Source of the DNA: an uncultured Clostridia bacterium
GTDB taxonomy: Bacteria > Bacillota > Clostridia > TANB77 > CAG-508
Reading direction: 5' to 3'
Assembly: GCA_947599995.1 (NCBI GenBank)
Contig: CANQFW010000006.1
Location: forward strand, 1 to 29,882
DNA: 29,882 nt
Below the pieces are notes generated by a model. The model was not told the origin of the DNA, ran no database searches, and saw only the letters and a list, made by a program, of their open reading frames with translations. The position numbers and the translations under genes are program-made. Numbering within the stretch: position 1 is the stretch's first letter; every line of letters begins with the position of its first letter. Positions 7,766 to 16,246 of the stretch are shown in pieces.

Positions 7766-10268
7766 ATGGCAAATGCTAAAGGGTCGAAAAGTACTCAAAG
7801 CAGAAACAAAAAAAGAAAAAACAAAATGGATTTTAAATTAATCGGAACAATTGTATTTAGTATACTTCTTGCAGTATTATTATATACAGATTCAGGGTTA
7901 CTAGGTAAAACTTTAAATGAAACTCTAGGAGGAATGCTAGGAATTTTGAGATATGTTTTGCCACTTGGTACTTTTGCAATAGCAATGAAAATGGCATGTA
8001 AAAAGGAAGAAGAATATATTACCCAAAAGTTGTTTCAATATGCGGTTTTATTGATATTTATAGCAGTGATAATGAGTATATATCAAATCTCAAAGGGTAG
8101 CCTAGATATAACAGGAGATATCTCACAAATTCTAAAAAGAGCTTATACGCTTCGGTTCAAACGACATAGGCGGAGGCGTTATTGGAACACTTGCAGCAGT
8201 GCCAAGTGTAAGGTTACTTGGAATATTAGGAGCAGTTGTTTTAAGTGTAGGTGTTGCAATAATATTATTTGCTTTTGTGTTTGAAGTTGATATATCAAAA
8301 ATTATAAGTAATAAATTGGAAGAATATATAGAAAGAAAAGAAATAAAAGAAAAAGAAAGAGAGCAAGACATAAAATATGAGAAAAATCAAAAGATAAAAG
8401 AACAGAAGAGAAACAGCAAACAAAGTAAAACAGAAAATGAAACACAGAAAAATGAAGTAAGTCAAGAAATCAAAGCAATTCAAGAAGTTGAGACTAATTC
8501 AAATACTCCTATGGAAGAACAAATAAAAATTAAATTAAATGGAAGAATAATAGAAGATGACGAAGAAGATAGTGGATTATTTTCTAAATTGAAGAAGAAG
8601 AAAAAAAATTCAAGCGTAACTATGACAGCAAATTCGATTGCATGTGAAGATATTGCAAATAGTAATGATTCAGAAAGTTATGAAGAAAATTTTGTAGATA
8701 ATCAAGCACAATTATTTAAACAAGAGGAACAACAAAAAGAAGATAAAACAAAGCAAGTACTTCAACTAGAACATACAATTACAGTAGATGAAGAAAATTA
8801 TATATTCCCTCCAGTTAAAATACTAAAAAAAGCAGAAAAATCATCATTAAAGGGTGGAACCAAATCGTTTGCAGAAACAGCAAATAAACTTCAAAAAACT
8901 TTATACAGTTTCGGAGTTCAGGCAAGAGTTGAAGACGTAACAGTGGGACCTGCAATTACGAGATATGAACTTAAGCCAGCAGAAGGTGTAAGAGTAAGCA
9001 AAATTGCAAATTTAGCTGATGACATAGCCTTAAATTTAGCTGCAGAAACAATAAGAATTGAAGCTCCAATTCCAGGAAAACAAGCTGTAGGAATTGAAGT
9101 CCCAAATAAAGAAAAAGAAATGGTAGGTTTAAGAGAAGTTATAGAAAGTGATAATTTCCAAAACAATAATTCGAAATTAAGTGTAGCTCTTGGAAAAGAC
9201 GTTGCAGGAAGTGCTATAATAGCAGACATTGCAAAGATGCCACATGTGCTAATTGCAGGCTCTACAGGTTCAGGAAAAAGTGTCTGTATAAACACAATTG
9301 TTACAAGCATGATTTATAATAGTAAACCAAGTGAAGTAAAACTAATAATGGTAGACCCAAAAGTAGTAGAACTTTCTGTTTATAATGGAATTCCTCATTT
9401 ATTAATACCAGTCGTAACAGACCCTAAAAAAGCAGCAGGGGCATTGGCATGGGCAGTTCAAGAAATGGATGACAGATACAATAAATTTGCTGAAAAAGGT
9501 GTAAGAGATTTAAAAGGATATAACAAGGTAGTAGAAAAAGATGGAGCTGGTGGAAAATTGCCTCAAATAGTAATAATAGTTGACGAACTTGCAGATTTAA
9601 TGATGGTTGCAGCAAAAGATGTAGAAGAAGCCATATGCAGACTTGCACAAAAGGCAAGAGCTGCTGGAATGCATTTAGTTATTGCAACACAAAGACCATC
9701 TGTAGATGTAATTACAGGACTTATTAAAGCAAATGTACCATCTAGAATTGCATTTGCAGTTTCTTCACAAATTGATTCAAGAACTATTTTAGACCAAGTA
9801 GGAGCAGAAAAGCTTTTAGGAAAGGGAGATATGCTATTTTTCCCAGCAGGTGCTTCAAAGCCTACAAGAGTTCAAGGGGCATTTGTATCTGATGAAGAAG
9901 TAGAGCAGATAGTAGAATTTGTAAAATCAAATGGAACAGTGGTATATAGAGAAGACATTTTAGATACAATAGAAAATGGAAATAAAGAAGAGCAAAGAAA
10001 GAACTTAGAGGCAGAGCAAAAAGAAGATGATGACACTGACCCATTTTTAAATGAAGCAATAGACACTGTAGTTGAAACAGGTCAAGCATCTACCTCATTT
10101 ATTCAAAGAAGATTTAAGGTAGGTTATGCAAGAGCAGGAAGAATAATTGATCAAATGGAGGAAAGAGGAGTTATATCAGGTTATCAAGGAAGCAAGCCAA
10201 GAGAAGTTTTATGGACATTAGAAAAACTTGCGGAAATGAAGATGTCGTCTACTGCAAAAGAAGAATAA
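7766..10268 (+). CDS. ftsK: DNA translocase FtsK/SpoIIIE, with +1 frame break at a CGG codon
   Basis: FtsK/SpoIIIE pumps chromosomal DNA through the closing septum. The start at 7766 (MANAKGSKST) has AAAGGA nine bases upstream; an ATG at 7748 lies too close to that site. The N-terminus carries membrane helices. The zero frame meets CGG at 8153-8155 after residue 129 (AYTL) and would end at 8284. Skipping C8153 gives GSNDIGGGVIGTLAAVPSVRLLG and then another membrane helix, as expected for the family. After a charged linker come the motor motifs, Walker A GSTGSGKS at about 498-505 and Walker B VDELAD at about 605-610, and a winged-helix gamma domain (about 760-815). The joined length, 833 aa, is normal for the family. 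The motor half is intact, arguing against a decayed gene. Confidence 0.93.
8153..8155 (+). other. +1 recoding site: in-frame CGG in ftsK
   Basis: Zero frame reads CTT CGG TTC. Dropping the C gives CTT-GGT-TCA (L-G-S) and restores the FtsK membrane domain. The zero-frame stop is more than 40 codons downstream, so no stop codon is involved in the shift. Confidence 0.8.
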
Positions 10269-10322
10269 TGAGCTATGAAAATATTATTTAATAATTAAAA
10301 AGCCAGAAAAAGGAGAAAAACA

Positions 10323-11900
10323 TTGATAGATAAAAAGGATAAGATATTAAATAAGCTTGTAAAAAAAGATTATGACAACTTATTGGAAGAACTTTTAGCA
10401 ACAAAAGACTATGAAGAAAATGTAAAAAGTTTGCTACTTAATATGAGCTATAAATTGGAAACGGCATATAAGGATTATGAAAAAGTAAAGAAAAATGTTT
10501 TACCTAAAGATGAATATATGAAGAAAATATTTCTTATAATACAAAAGGAATGCGAGCATATTGACTTTTTTAAAAGTGATGAAGAAGATGAGACTAAAGG
10601 TAAAAAGTATTGGATAAATAAAAAAAACAATCAAATAAAATGTTTCCCTGTAGAAAGAATTTTACTATTTTCTCTTTCAAAAATTGAAAAGAAAGATAAC
10701 ATAGTAAAATACGAAAATCCGGTAATAAAAAAGTCATTAACTCAAATGTTAAATAATGGAAATTCAATAAATACATGCGAGCCCATAAGAGATTTTAATG
10801 GATTTTCATGGAATATTGTAGCTTCTGAAATAGAAAACTTAATTTACAATTTGGTATATCAAGATTTGATAATTTTAATTAACAATAGTTTTTTTGAAAA
10901 ATGGATAAATAATAATAAATTTGTAATTAATTATTTAGAAAAATTTGAAAATGATTTAGAAGAAAAATATGGAGAAGCTTTAAGGAAAGATATAATGAAA
11001 AAGCTTATAAAAATATCAATGTTGCAGCTTATTGCTTTAGATGAAAATTTTAAAAACGAAGCAAAAAATGAAAAAGAGAAAATAGAAAAAGAGTATTCTA
11101 AATTTGAAAATAGTTCTAAGTATCTTGCTGAACTTGGAAATAAGAAAAAAAGTTTAGGTAGAAAAATAAAGAAGATAGATCAAATAATAAATGATAAAGA
11201 ACTATTAGATCAAGAATATGAAAGAAGAAATGAGAAGTTACCTTTAGAGAAAAAAATTTTTAGCAAGAGAGTCTTAAGAAATATAATGCAAGAAGAGAGA
11301 ACAAAAAAAATAAAAGAACTAGAAGAATATAGTCATTTAATGAATCCACAGGTATTTTTAAAAAGGCAAGAAAATCTAAAAAAATATATAGAATATTTTA
11401 ATGTACTGGATATAGATAAAGAAAACAATCAAAAGACACTTTTAAAAATTGCTATAGATTTACAAAAAGATGTATTAGAAGCTTTTAAATGTAAAATAGA
11501 TAAAGCACAGGAAAAACAGGAAATTGTAAATTTAATTTATGAATTTAGATATTTTAATCTAATTCCTATAAGTGCAGATAAAAAAGTTAATCAGGTAGAT
11601 GGTTTAAAAGAATATTTGGAGAATATTCAAAAAGCACTTATACTAAAGGCAATAAAAAAGAAGGTAATGATTGAAATATCTAATATTGAACAAATTAATG
11701 TGGAAGTATTAAAAAATTTATTTACATCTACAATTATATCTTTAGAGACTGTTACAATAAAGGTTTTTAAAGAAAAAGATATTTGGAAAGTGTGCTTTTT
11801 CGATGAAGAAATAGCTGAGAATACCATAAACATAGAAGAACTTATAGATAAGAAAGATTTGAAAATTAGACCTAAAAAAAATATTAAAGTATTTTTATAA
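10323..11900 (+). CDS. unknown 525-aa coiled-coil protein
   Basis: I do not recognise a family. The protein is soluble, Lys/Glu/Asn-rich and mainly helical, with a long charged coiled-coil stretch around residues 235-360 and a short beta-rich C-terminus. No membrane segment, signal peptide or nucleotide-binding motif is visible. It starts with TTG at 10323 preceded by AAGGAG, 54 nt after ftsK, and has no terminator in front, so it is probably cotranscribed with ftsK. Codon use resembles its neighbours. A helical, possibly structural role linked to division or chromosome handling can only be guessed from position. Confidence 0.75.
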   Translation: MIDKKDKILNKLVKKDYDNLLEELLATKDYEENVKSLLLNMSYKLETAYKDYEKVKKNVLPKDEYMKKIFLIIQKECEHIDFFKSDEEDETKGKKYWINKKNNQIKCFPVERILLFSLSKIEKKDNIVKYENPVIKKSLTQMLNNGNSINTCEPIRDFNGFSWNIVASEIENLIYNLVYQDLIILINNSFFEKWINNNKFVINYLEKFENDLEEKYGEALRKDIMKKLIKISMLQLIALDENFKNEAKNEKEKIEKEYSKFENSSKYLAELGNKKKSLGRKIKKIDQIINDKELLDQEYERRNEKLPLEKKIFSKRVLRNIMQEERTKKIKELEEYSHLMNPQVFLKRQENLKKYIEYFNVLDIDKENNQKTLLKIAIDLQKDVLEAFKCKIDKAQEKQEIVNLIYEFRYFNLIPISADKKVNQVDGLKEYLENIQKALILKAIKKKVMIEISNIEQINVEVLKNLFTSTIISLETVTIKVFKEKDIWKVCFFDEEIAENTINIEELIDKKDLKIRPKKNIKVFL

Positions 11901-11909
11901 TTTAAGAGT

Positions 11910-11978
11910 ACTCTAATTTGTTATATGTAAATAAGGGCAAATTGGAGTGAAGATGCTTAATGTACAAGAATTAAGCAT
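11910..11978 (+). promoter_or_regulatory. two adjacent hairpins in the leader of the beta-CASP RNase gene
   Basis: First stem: ACTCTAATTTG (11910-11920) with CAAATTGGAGT (11938-11948, one G-U pair). Second stem: ATGCTTAAT (11953-11961) with ATTAAGCAT (11970-11978), perfect, 8-nt loop, followed by A-rich rather than T-rich sequence. Together they form a structured region ending 36 nt before the start codon. Confidence 0.45.
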
Positions 11979-12014
11979 GTAAAAAAATGTGGATTAAGAA
12001 AGGATGAAATATTT

Positions 12015-13661
12015 ATGAAAATTACATTTTTAGGAGCAACAAAAACAGTTACAGGATCAAATTTTTTAGTAGAAGGTGGAGGAAAGAAATTTTTAGTTGA
12101 TTGCGGTCTATACCAAGGAAATGCAGAACAAGAATATGAAAATGCAGCAGAGTTTGATTTTAATGTAAATGAAATAGATTTTGTTTTATTAACACATGCA
12201 CATATAGACCATTCGGGAAGAATTCCAAAGTTATATAATGAAGGATATAAGAATCCAATTTATGCTCATAAAGCAACATGCGATTTATGTAGTCTAATGC
12301 TACCAGATAGTGGGCATATTCAGGAAATGGAAGTACAATGGCAAAATAAAAAAAGAGAAAGAAAAGGTGAGAAGCCATTACCACCATTATACACGGCTGA
12401 AGATGCGGCAAGATGTTTAGAACTTTTTGTACCTGCAACATATGACAAAATTATTGAAATATCAGATAATATTCACGTAAGATTTAATGATGCAGGACAT
12501 ATGCTAGGTTCAAGTATAATAGAGGTATGGGTAAAGGAAGAAAATGAAGAAAAGAAAATTGTATTTTCAGGAGATCTTGGAAATAATGATATACCTCTTA
12601 TAGGTTCTCCAACAATGATAGATTCAGCTGATTACTTGGTTATGGAATCAACATATGGAAGCAGATTGCATGTGAAAAACGACGAAAAGGCAGAAATTTT
12701 TTTAAAAGTTGTTTCAGAGACCTTAGATAGAGGTGGAAATGTAATTATTCCATCTTTTGCAGTAGGAAGAACGCAAGAAATTTTATATGAACTAAATAAA
12801 ATAAAAGAAACAAAAGGTAATGAAGAATTTATGCGTGAATATAAAACATTAATGAAAGCACCAGTATATGTAGATAGTCCGCTTGCAATTTCTGCAACTG
12901 AAGTTTTTAAAGAAAACATGGATTTATTTGATGAAGAAACGAAGGAACGAATATTAAGTGGAGACGATCCATTAGAATTTCCAGGGCTTCAATTTACGAT
13001 GAGTGCAGAAGAGTCAAAAGCTTTAAATGACAGCACAATTCCATCTATTATAATTTCTGCAAGTGGGATGTGTGATGTTGGAAGAATCAAACATCATCTA
13101 AAGCATAATTTATGGGATCCTAAAAATACAATTCTTTTTGTTGGATACCAAGCTCCAGGAACACTTGGATATAGCATAGTAAATGGAGCTAAAAAGGTTA
13201 AAATTTTTGGGGAAGAGATTGCTGTAAATGCTCAAATTGAATATATAGAAGGTTATTCTGGACATGCTGACCAAAAGTGGCTTATGAATTTTGTATACTC
13301 ATTTAGAGAACAGAGACCAAAACATATCTTTTTGGTTCATGGAGAGGAGGAATCTCAAGAAGTATTAAAAGAGAAAATAGAAAATGAAGCTGATATTCCT
13401 GTAACGATTCCGGAATATGGAGAGATTTATGAAGTAAATGAACTTCCTTCAAAAGTCGGAAAAGTAAATACAAATAGAAAACCAAGCATAAGAGGAGAAA
13501 TTATTAAAAGATTAGACAAACTTCAAGCTCAAATAGATGATATGAAGGAAAGTGTAAAAGAAGATTTGGCAAATAAAGAATTGAAAGATGAGGATATGTT
13601 TAGAATAAAGGAAAAGATGAAGGATTTAGAGCAAAATATTTTGAGAATTATAGAAGGATAG
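12015..13661 (+). CDS. metallo-beta-lactamase / beta-CASP family RNase
   Basis: Probable zinc-dependent RNA-processing nuclease of the CPSF73/YSH1-like group. The metallo-beta-lactamase core starts at residue 1 (MKITFLGATKTVTGSNF) and carries the HAHIDH metal motif at 61-66. Further metal and beta-CASP signatures include DAGHMLGS, FSGDLG, PSFAVGRTQE, SASGMCDVGR with histidines just after, and SGHADQ near residue 417. The core ends around 460 and is followed by an extra charged coiled-coil tail (about 475-548). The ATG at 12015 lies after an AAGGA box in a leader with two hairpins. It might process mRNA or structured RNA; substrate cannot be told from sequence. It is not RNase J, which has a different C-terminal domain. 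Confidence 0.9.
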   Translation: MKITFLGATKTVTGSNFLVEGGGKKFLVDCGLYQGNAEQEYENAAEFDFNVNEIDFVLLTHAHIDHSGRIPKLYNEGYKNPIYAHKATCDLCSLMLPDSGHIQEMEVQWQNKKRERKGEKPLPPLYTAEDAARCLELFVPATYDKIIEISDNIHVRFNDAGHMLGSSIIEVWVKEENEEKKIVFSGDLGNNDIPLIGSPTMIDSADYLVMESTYGSRLHVKNDEKAEIFLKVVSETLDRGGNVIIPSFAVGRTQEILYELNKIKETKGNEEFMREYKTLMKAPVYVDSPLAISATEVFKENMDLFDEETKERILSGDDPLEFPGLQFTMSAEESKALNDSTIPSIIISASGMCDVGRIKHHLKHNLWDPKNTILFVGYQAPGTLGYSIVNGAKKVKIFGEEIAVNAQIEYIEGYSGHADQKWLMNFVYSFREQRPKHIFLVHGEEESQEVLKEKIENEADIPVTIPEYGEIYEVNELPSKVGKVNTNRKPSIRGEIIKRLDKLQAQIDDMKESVKEDLANKELKDEDMFRIKEKMKDLEQNILRIIEG

Positions 13662-13751
13662 ATTCTATTAAGTTATATATAATTAATATGTCAATTCAAT
13701 TCTATAATTCTAGATATTTAGTAATAATTGAAAAAGGAGTAAATTTTTAAG

Positions 13752-15110
13752 ATGAATATAGGGTTTGTATCATTAGGATGTAGTAAAAATTTAATTGACA
13801 CAGAAGTTGCAATAGGAAAACTAAAGGATAAATATAAAATAGTAAATGACCCAAAAAAGGCAGAAATAATAGTTGTAAACACATGTGGATTCATAGATAG
13901 CGCAAAAGAAGAAGCAATAAATACTATTTTAGAAATGGCAGAATACAAAAAAAGAAGATGCAAATACCTAATAGCAATGGGATGTTTAGTTCAAAGGTAT
14001 TTTGAATCATTGCCAGAACTTTTACCAGAAGTAGATTTATTTTTAAGAATATCTGACTATCCCAAATTATTGCAAATGATTGATAAATTAGTGGAATCAG
14101 GGCAAAAAGAAAATAATTTAAGAGAAAAAATAAATAATGAAAATGTAATACAAAAACTTCCAATGTTTGAACAAGAAGATTACCTAGGAAGAACAGTTTC
14201 AACAGGAGAAAATTATGCGTATCTTAAAATTGGTGAAGGATGTAGCAATATGTGTACATACTGTGCCATTCCGTACATAAGAGGTTTATTTGTATCAAGG
14301 CCTATGGAAGATATAATAAAAGAAGCTGAGGAACTTGCCGAAAACGGGATAAAAGAGTTAATAATAATTGCACAAGATACAACAAAATATGGAGAAGACT
14401 TGTATGGTGTACCAAAACTTCCAGAACTTATAGATAAAATTTGCAATATAGAAAAAATAAAATGGGTAAGATTTTTATATGCATATCCAGAAGGGATAAC
14501 AGATGAACTTATAAATGTAGTAAAGAAAAATAAAAAAGTAGCTAAATATTTTGATATACCAATTCAACATGTATCAAATAAAATACTAAAAAAAATGAAT
14601 AGAAAAACATCAAAAGAACACATAGAAGGTCTCATAAAGAAAATAAGAACAGAAATTCCAAACGTTATTTTACGAACCAGTTTAATTGTTGGATTTCCAA
14701 GTGAAACAAAAGAAGACTTTGATGAGCTTTATGACTTTGTAAAAACAGTAAAATTTGACAAATTGGGCGTTTTTGAATATTCAAAAGAAGAAGGTACACC
14801 TGCAAGCATAATGCCACAGCAAGTTCACCATATGACAAAAAAATCGAGATATAATAAAATAATGCAAATCCAGCAGAAGGTATCTAGAGAAAATTTGAAA
14901 AAAAACATTGGTAAAGAAATGGAAGTATTAATTGAAAATATGTCATTTGATAAAAAATATTTAATTGGAAGGACAAAAAATGACGTACCAGAAATTGATG
15001 GAATTGTGTATATTAAAAAAACAAAACAAAATGAAAAAACTGTTAATGAGTTTATTAAAGTAAGAATTATTGATGTTGAAAACTATGATTTGATTGGGGA
15101 AAGTATATAG
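13752..15110 (+). CDS. rimO: Ribosomal protein S12 methylthiotransferase RimO
   Basis: RimO adds a methylthio group to an Asp of ribosomal protein S12, using two iron-sulfur clusters. The N-terminal methylthiotransferase domain has C10 (VSLGCSKN), a second Cys in VNTCGF and a third in AMGCLVQ. The radical SAM motif CSNMCTYC puts the cluster ligands at C164, C168 and C171. A TRAM-like beta-barrel forms the last 65 residues or so. The 452-aa length is typical, and the start VSLGCSKNLIDTE separates it from MiaB. The ATG is preceded by AAGGAG. It lies between the RNase gene and scpB. Confidence 0.95.
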   Translation: MNIGFVSLGCSKNLIDTEVAIGKLKDKYKIVNDPKKAEIIVVNTCGFIDSAKEEAINTILEMAEYKKRRCKYLIAMGCLVQRYFESLPELLPEVDLFLRISDYPKLLQMIDKLVESGQKENNLREKINNENVIQKLPMFEQEDYLGRTVSTGENYAYLKIGEGCSNMCTYCAIPYIRGLFVSRPMEDIIKEAEELAENGIKELIIIAQDTTKYGEDLYGVPKLPELIDKICNIEKIKWVRFLYAYPEGITDELINVVKKNKKVAKYFDIPIQHVSNKILKKMNRKTSKEHIEGLIKKIRTEIPNVILRTSLIVGFPSETKEDFDELYDFVKTVKFDKLGVFEYSKEEGTPASIMPQQVHHMTKKSRYNKIMQIQQKVSRENLKKNIGKEMEVLIENMSFDKKYLIGRTKNDVPEIDGIVYIKKTKQNEKTVNEFIKVRIIDVENYDLIGESI

Positions 15111-15130
15111 AGTAAGAATAACTCTTTTGC

Positions 15131-15167
15131 AATCAGATTTGTGCCTTAGAGAGGAATGTGATTAAAA
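15131..15167 (+). repeat. 37-nt leader repeat, copy 2
   Basis: Second copy of the repeat seen before the membrane-protein gene. It differs at four positions and again places its AGAGAGGA ribosome binding site just ahead of a start codon (scpB). The shared core is AATCAGATTTGTGC, TTAG, AGGAATG and GATTAAAA. Confidence 0.7.
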
Positions 15168-15728
15168 ATGGAAGAAGAAAGACAAAAATCTATAATAGAA
15201 AGTATTCTTTTTGCTGCTGGAAGAATTGTTTCAACAGAAGAATTACAAGTAATTCTTGAAATTTCAGAAGATAATCTAGAATATTTAATAGAAAATATGC
15301 AAAAAGAATATGAAGAAGAAAATCGAGGAATTGATTTAATAAAAGTAGAAGATGGATATCAGCTATGTAGTAAACCAAAAAATCACGAATATGTATTTCA
15401 GTTAATAGATAAAAGGAATACACCAAGGCTTTCAAATGCAGCTCTTGAAACTTTAGCAATTATTGCTTATAATCCTAGAATTTCAAGAGCTGAAATAGAA
15501 GCAATAAGAGGTGTTAATGTAGATGGCACTATTTATAAACTTCTGGAATATGGTTTGATTGAAGAATCTGGGAAGTTGGATTTACCAGGAAAACCTATGT
15601 CATATAAAACCACAACTGATTTTTTGAAAATGTTTGGTTATGAATCTTTAGAAGACCTTCCTCAACTTCCTAAATATAAGATGGATGAGAATAATCAAAT
15701 TGTAATGATGCCTCTAGATGAACAGTAA
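15168..15728 (+). CDS. scpB: Segregation and condensation protein ScpB
   Basis: ScpB is the winged-helix (kite) subunit of the SMC-ScpA-ScpB condensin. The 186-aa protein has the expected paired winged helices, with the family motif ALETLAIIAYNPRISRAEIE (about 93-112) followed by RGVN and then LPGKPMSYKTT near 141-151. scpA, its usual partner, is not in the window, so the pair is split here. The start is set by the ribosome binding site inside the 37-nt repeat. The gene sits 57 nt after rimO. Confidence 0.93.
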   Translation: MEEERQKSIIESILFAAGRIVSTEELQVILEISEDNLEYLIENMQKEYEEENRGIDLIKVEDGYQLCSKPKNHEYVFQLIDKRNTPRLSNAALETLAIIAYNPRISRAEIEAIRGVNVDGTIYKLLEYGLIEESGKLDLPGKPMSYKTTTDFLKMFGYESLEDLPQLPKYKMDENNQIVMMPLDEQ

Positions 15729-15768
15729 CATTAAATTATGAATTTTTTGTGAAATTTCTAATATAATA

Positions 15769-15797
15769 TTGACAACAGAAAAAATAAGGTATATATT
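15769..15797 (+). promoter_or_regulatory. sigma-A-type promoter of groES-groEL
   Basis: TTGACA at 15769-15774 and TATATT at 15792-15797 with 17-nt spacing, immediately followed by the CIRCE operator. Confidence 0.85.
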
Positions 15798-15798
15798 A

Positions 15799-15825
15799 TT
15801 AGCAGTCACACAGGAAGATTGCTAA
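15799..15825 (+). promoter_or_regulatory. CIRCE operator (HrcA binding site)
   Basis: TTAGCAGTC, a 9-nt spacer, then GATTGCTAA. The consensus is TTAGCACTC-N9-GAGTGCTAA, so each arm has one mismatch. It lies at the expected transcription start, where HrcA represses chaperonin genes in the absence of heat stress. Confidence 0.9.
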
Positions 15826-15907
15826 AAATGACAAAATATTACAAAAATGAGAACTAAATAAATAGCAAATTCCGAAAATGAATGGATATTAAGAGGAGGT
15901 AAATGTA

Positions 15908-16198
15908 ATGATAAAGCCATTATCAGACAAAGTATTAATAAAAATGCAAGAAGCAGAAGAAACAACAAAAAGTGGAATTATTCTAGCAAGTGCTAGTAAA
16001 GAAAAGCCACAAATAGCAGAAGTAATAGAAGTAGGGCCAGGAAGAATACCTGAAAACAAACAAGACGGACCAAGACCAATGTTTGTAAAAAAAGGAGATA
16101 GAGTTATTGTAAGTAAATACTCTGGAACTGAAATAAAATTTGAAGGAGTAGATTATATTATAGTTAGTCAAGATGACATTCTAGCAATAGTAGAATAG
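15908..16198 (+). CDS. groES: Co-chaperonin GroES
   Basis: The 96-aa GroES forms the heptameric lid of the GroEL folding chamber. The start MIKPLSDKVLIKM, the mobile-loop region (EETTKSGIILASASKEKPQ, about 17-36) and the C-terminal beta strands (VIVSKYSGTEIKFEGVDYIIV) are all standard. AGAGGAGGT precedes the ATG. Transcribed with groEL from the CIRCE-controlled promoter. Confidence 0.98.
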   Translation: MIKPLSDKVLIKMQEAEETTKSGIILASASKEKPQIAEVIEVGPGRIPENKQDGPRPMFVKKGDRVIVSKYSGTEIKFEGVDYIIVSQDDILAIVE

Positions 16199-16246
16199 TA
16201 AATTAATTATTATTTACAAAGTAAATAAATGAAGGAGGAATTTTAA

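Noticed and set aside
15833..15850. ATTACA unit near groES as a third WalR/PhoP-like array
   Set aside because: Only a single hexamer without 11-nt partners, and downstream of the promoter and CIRCE.
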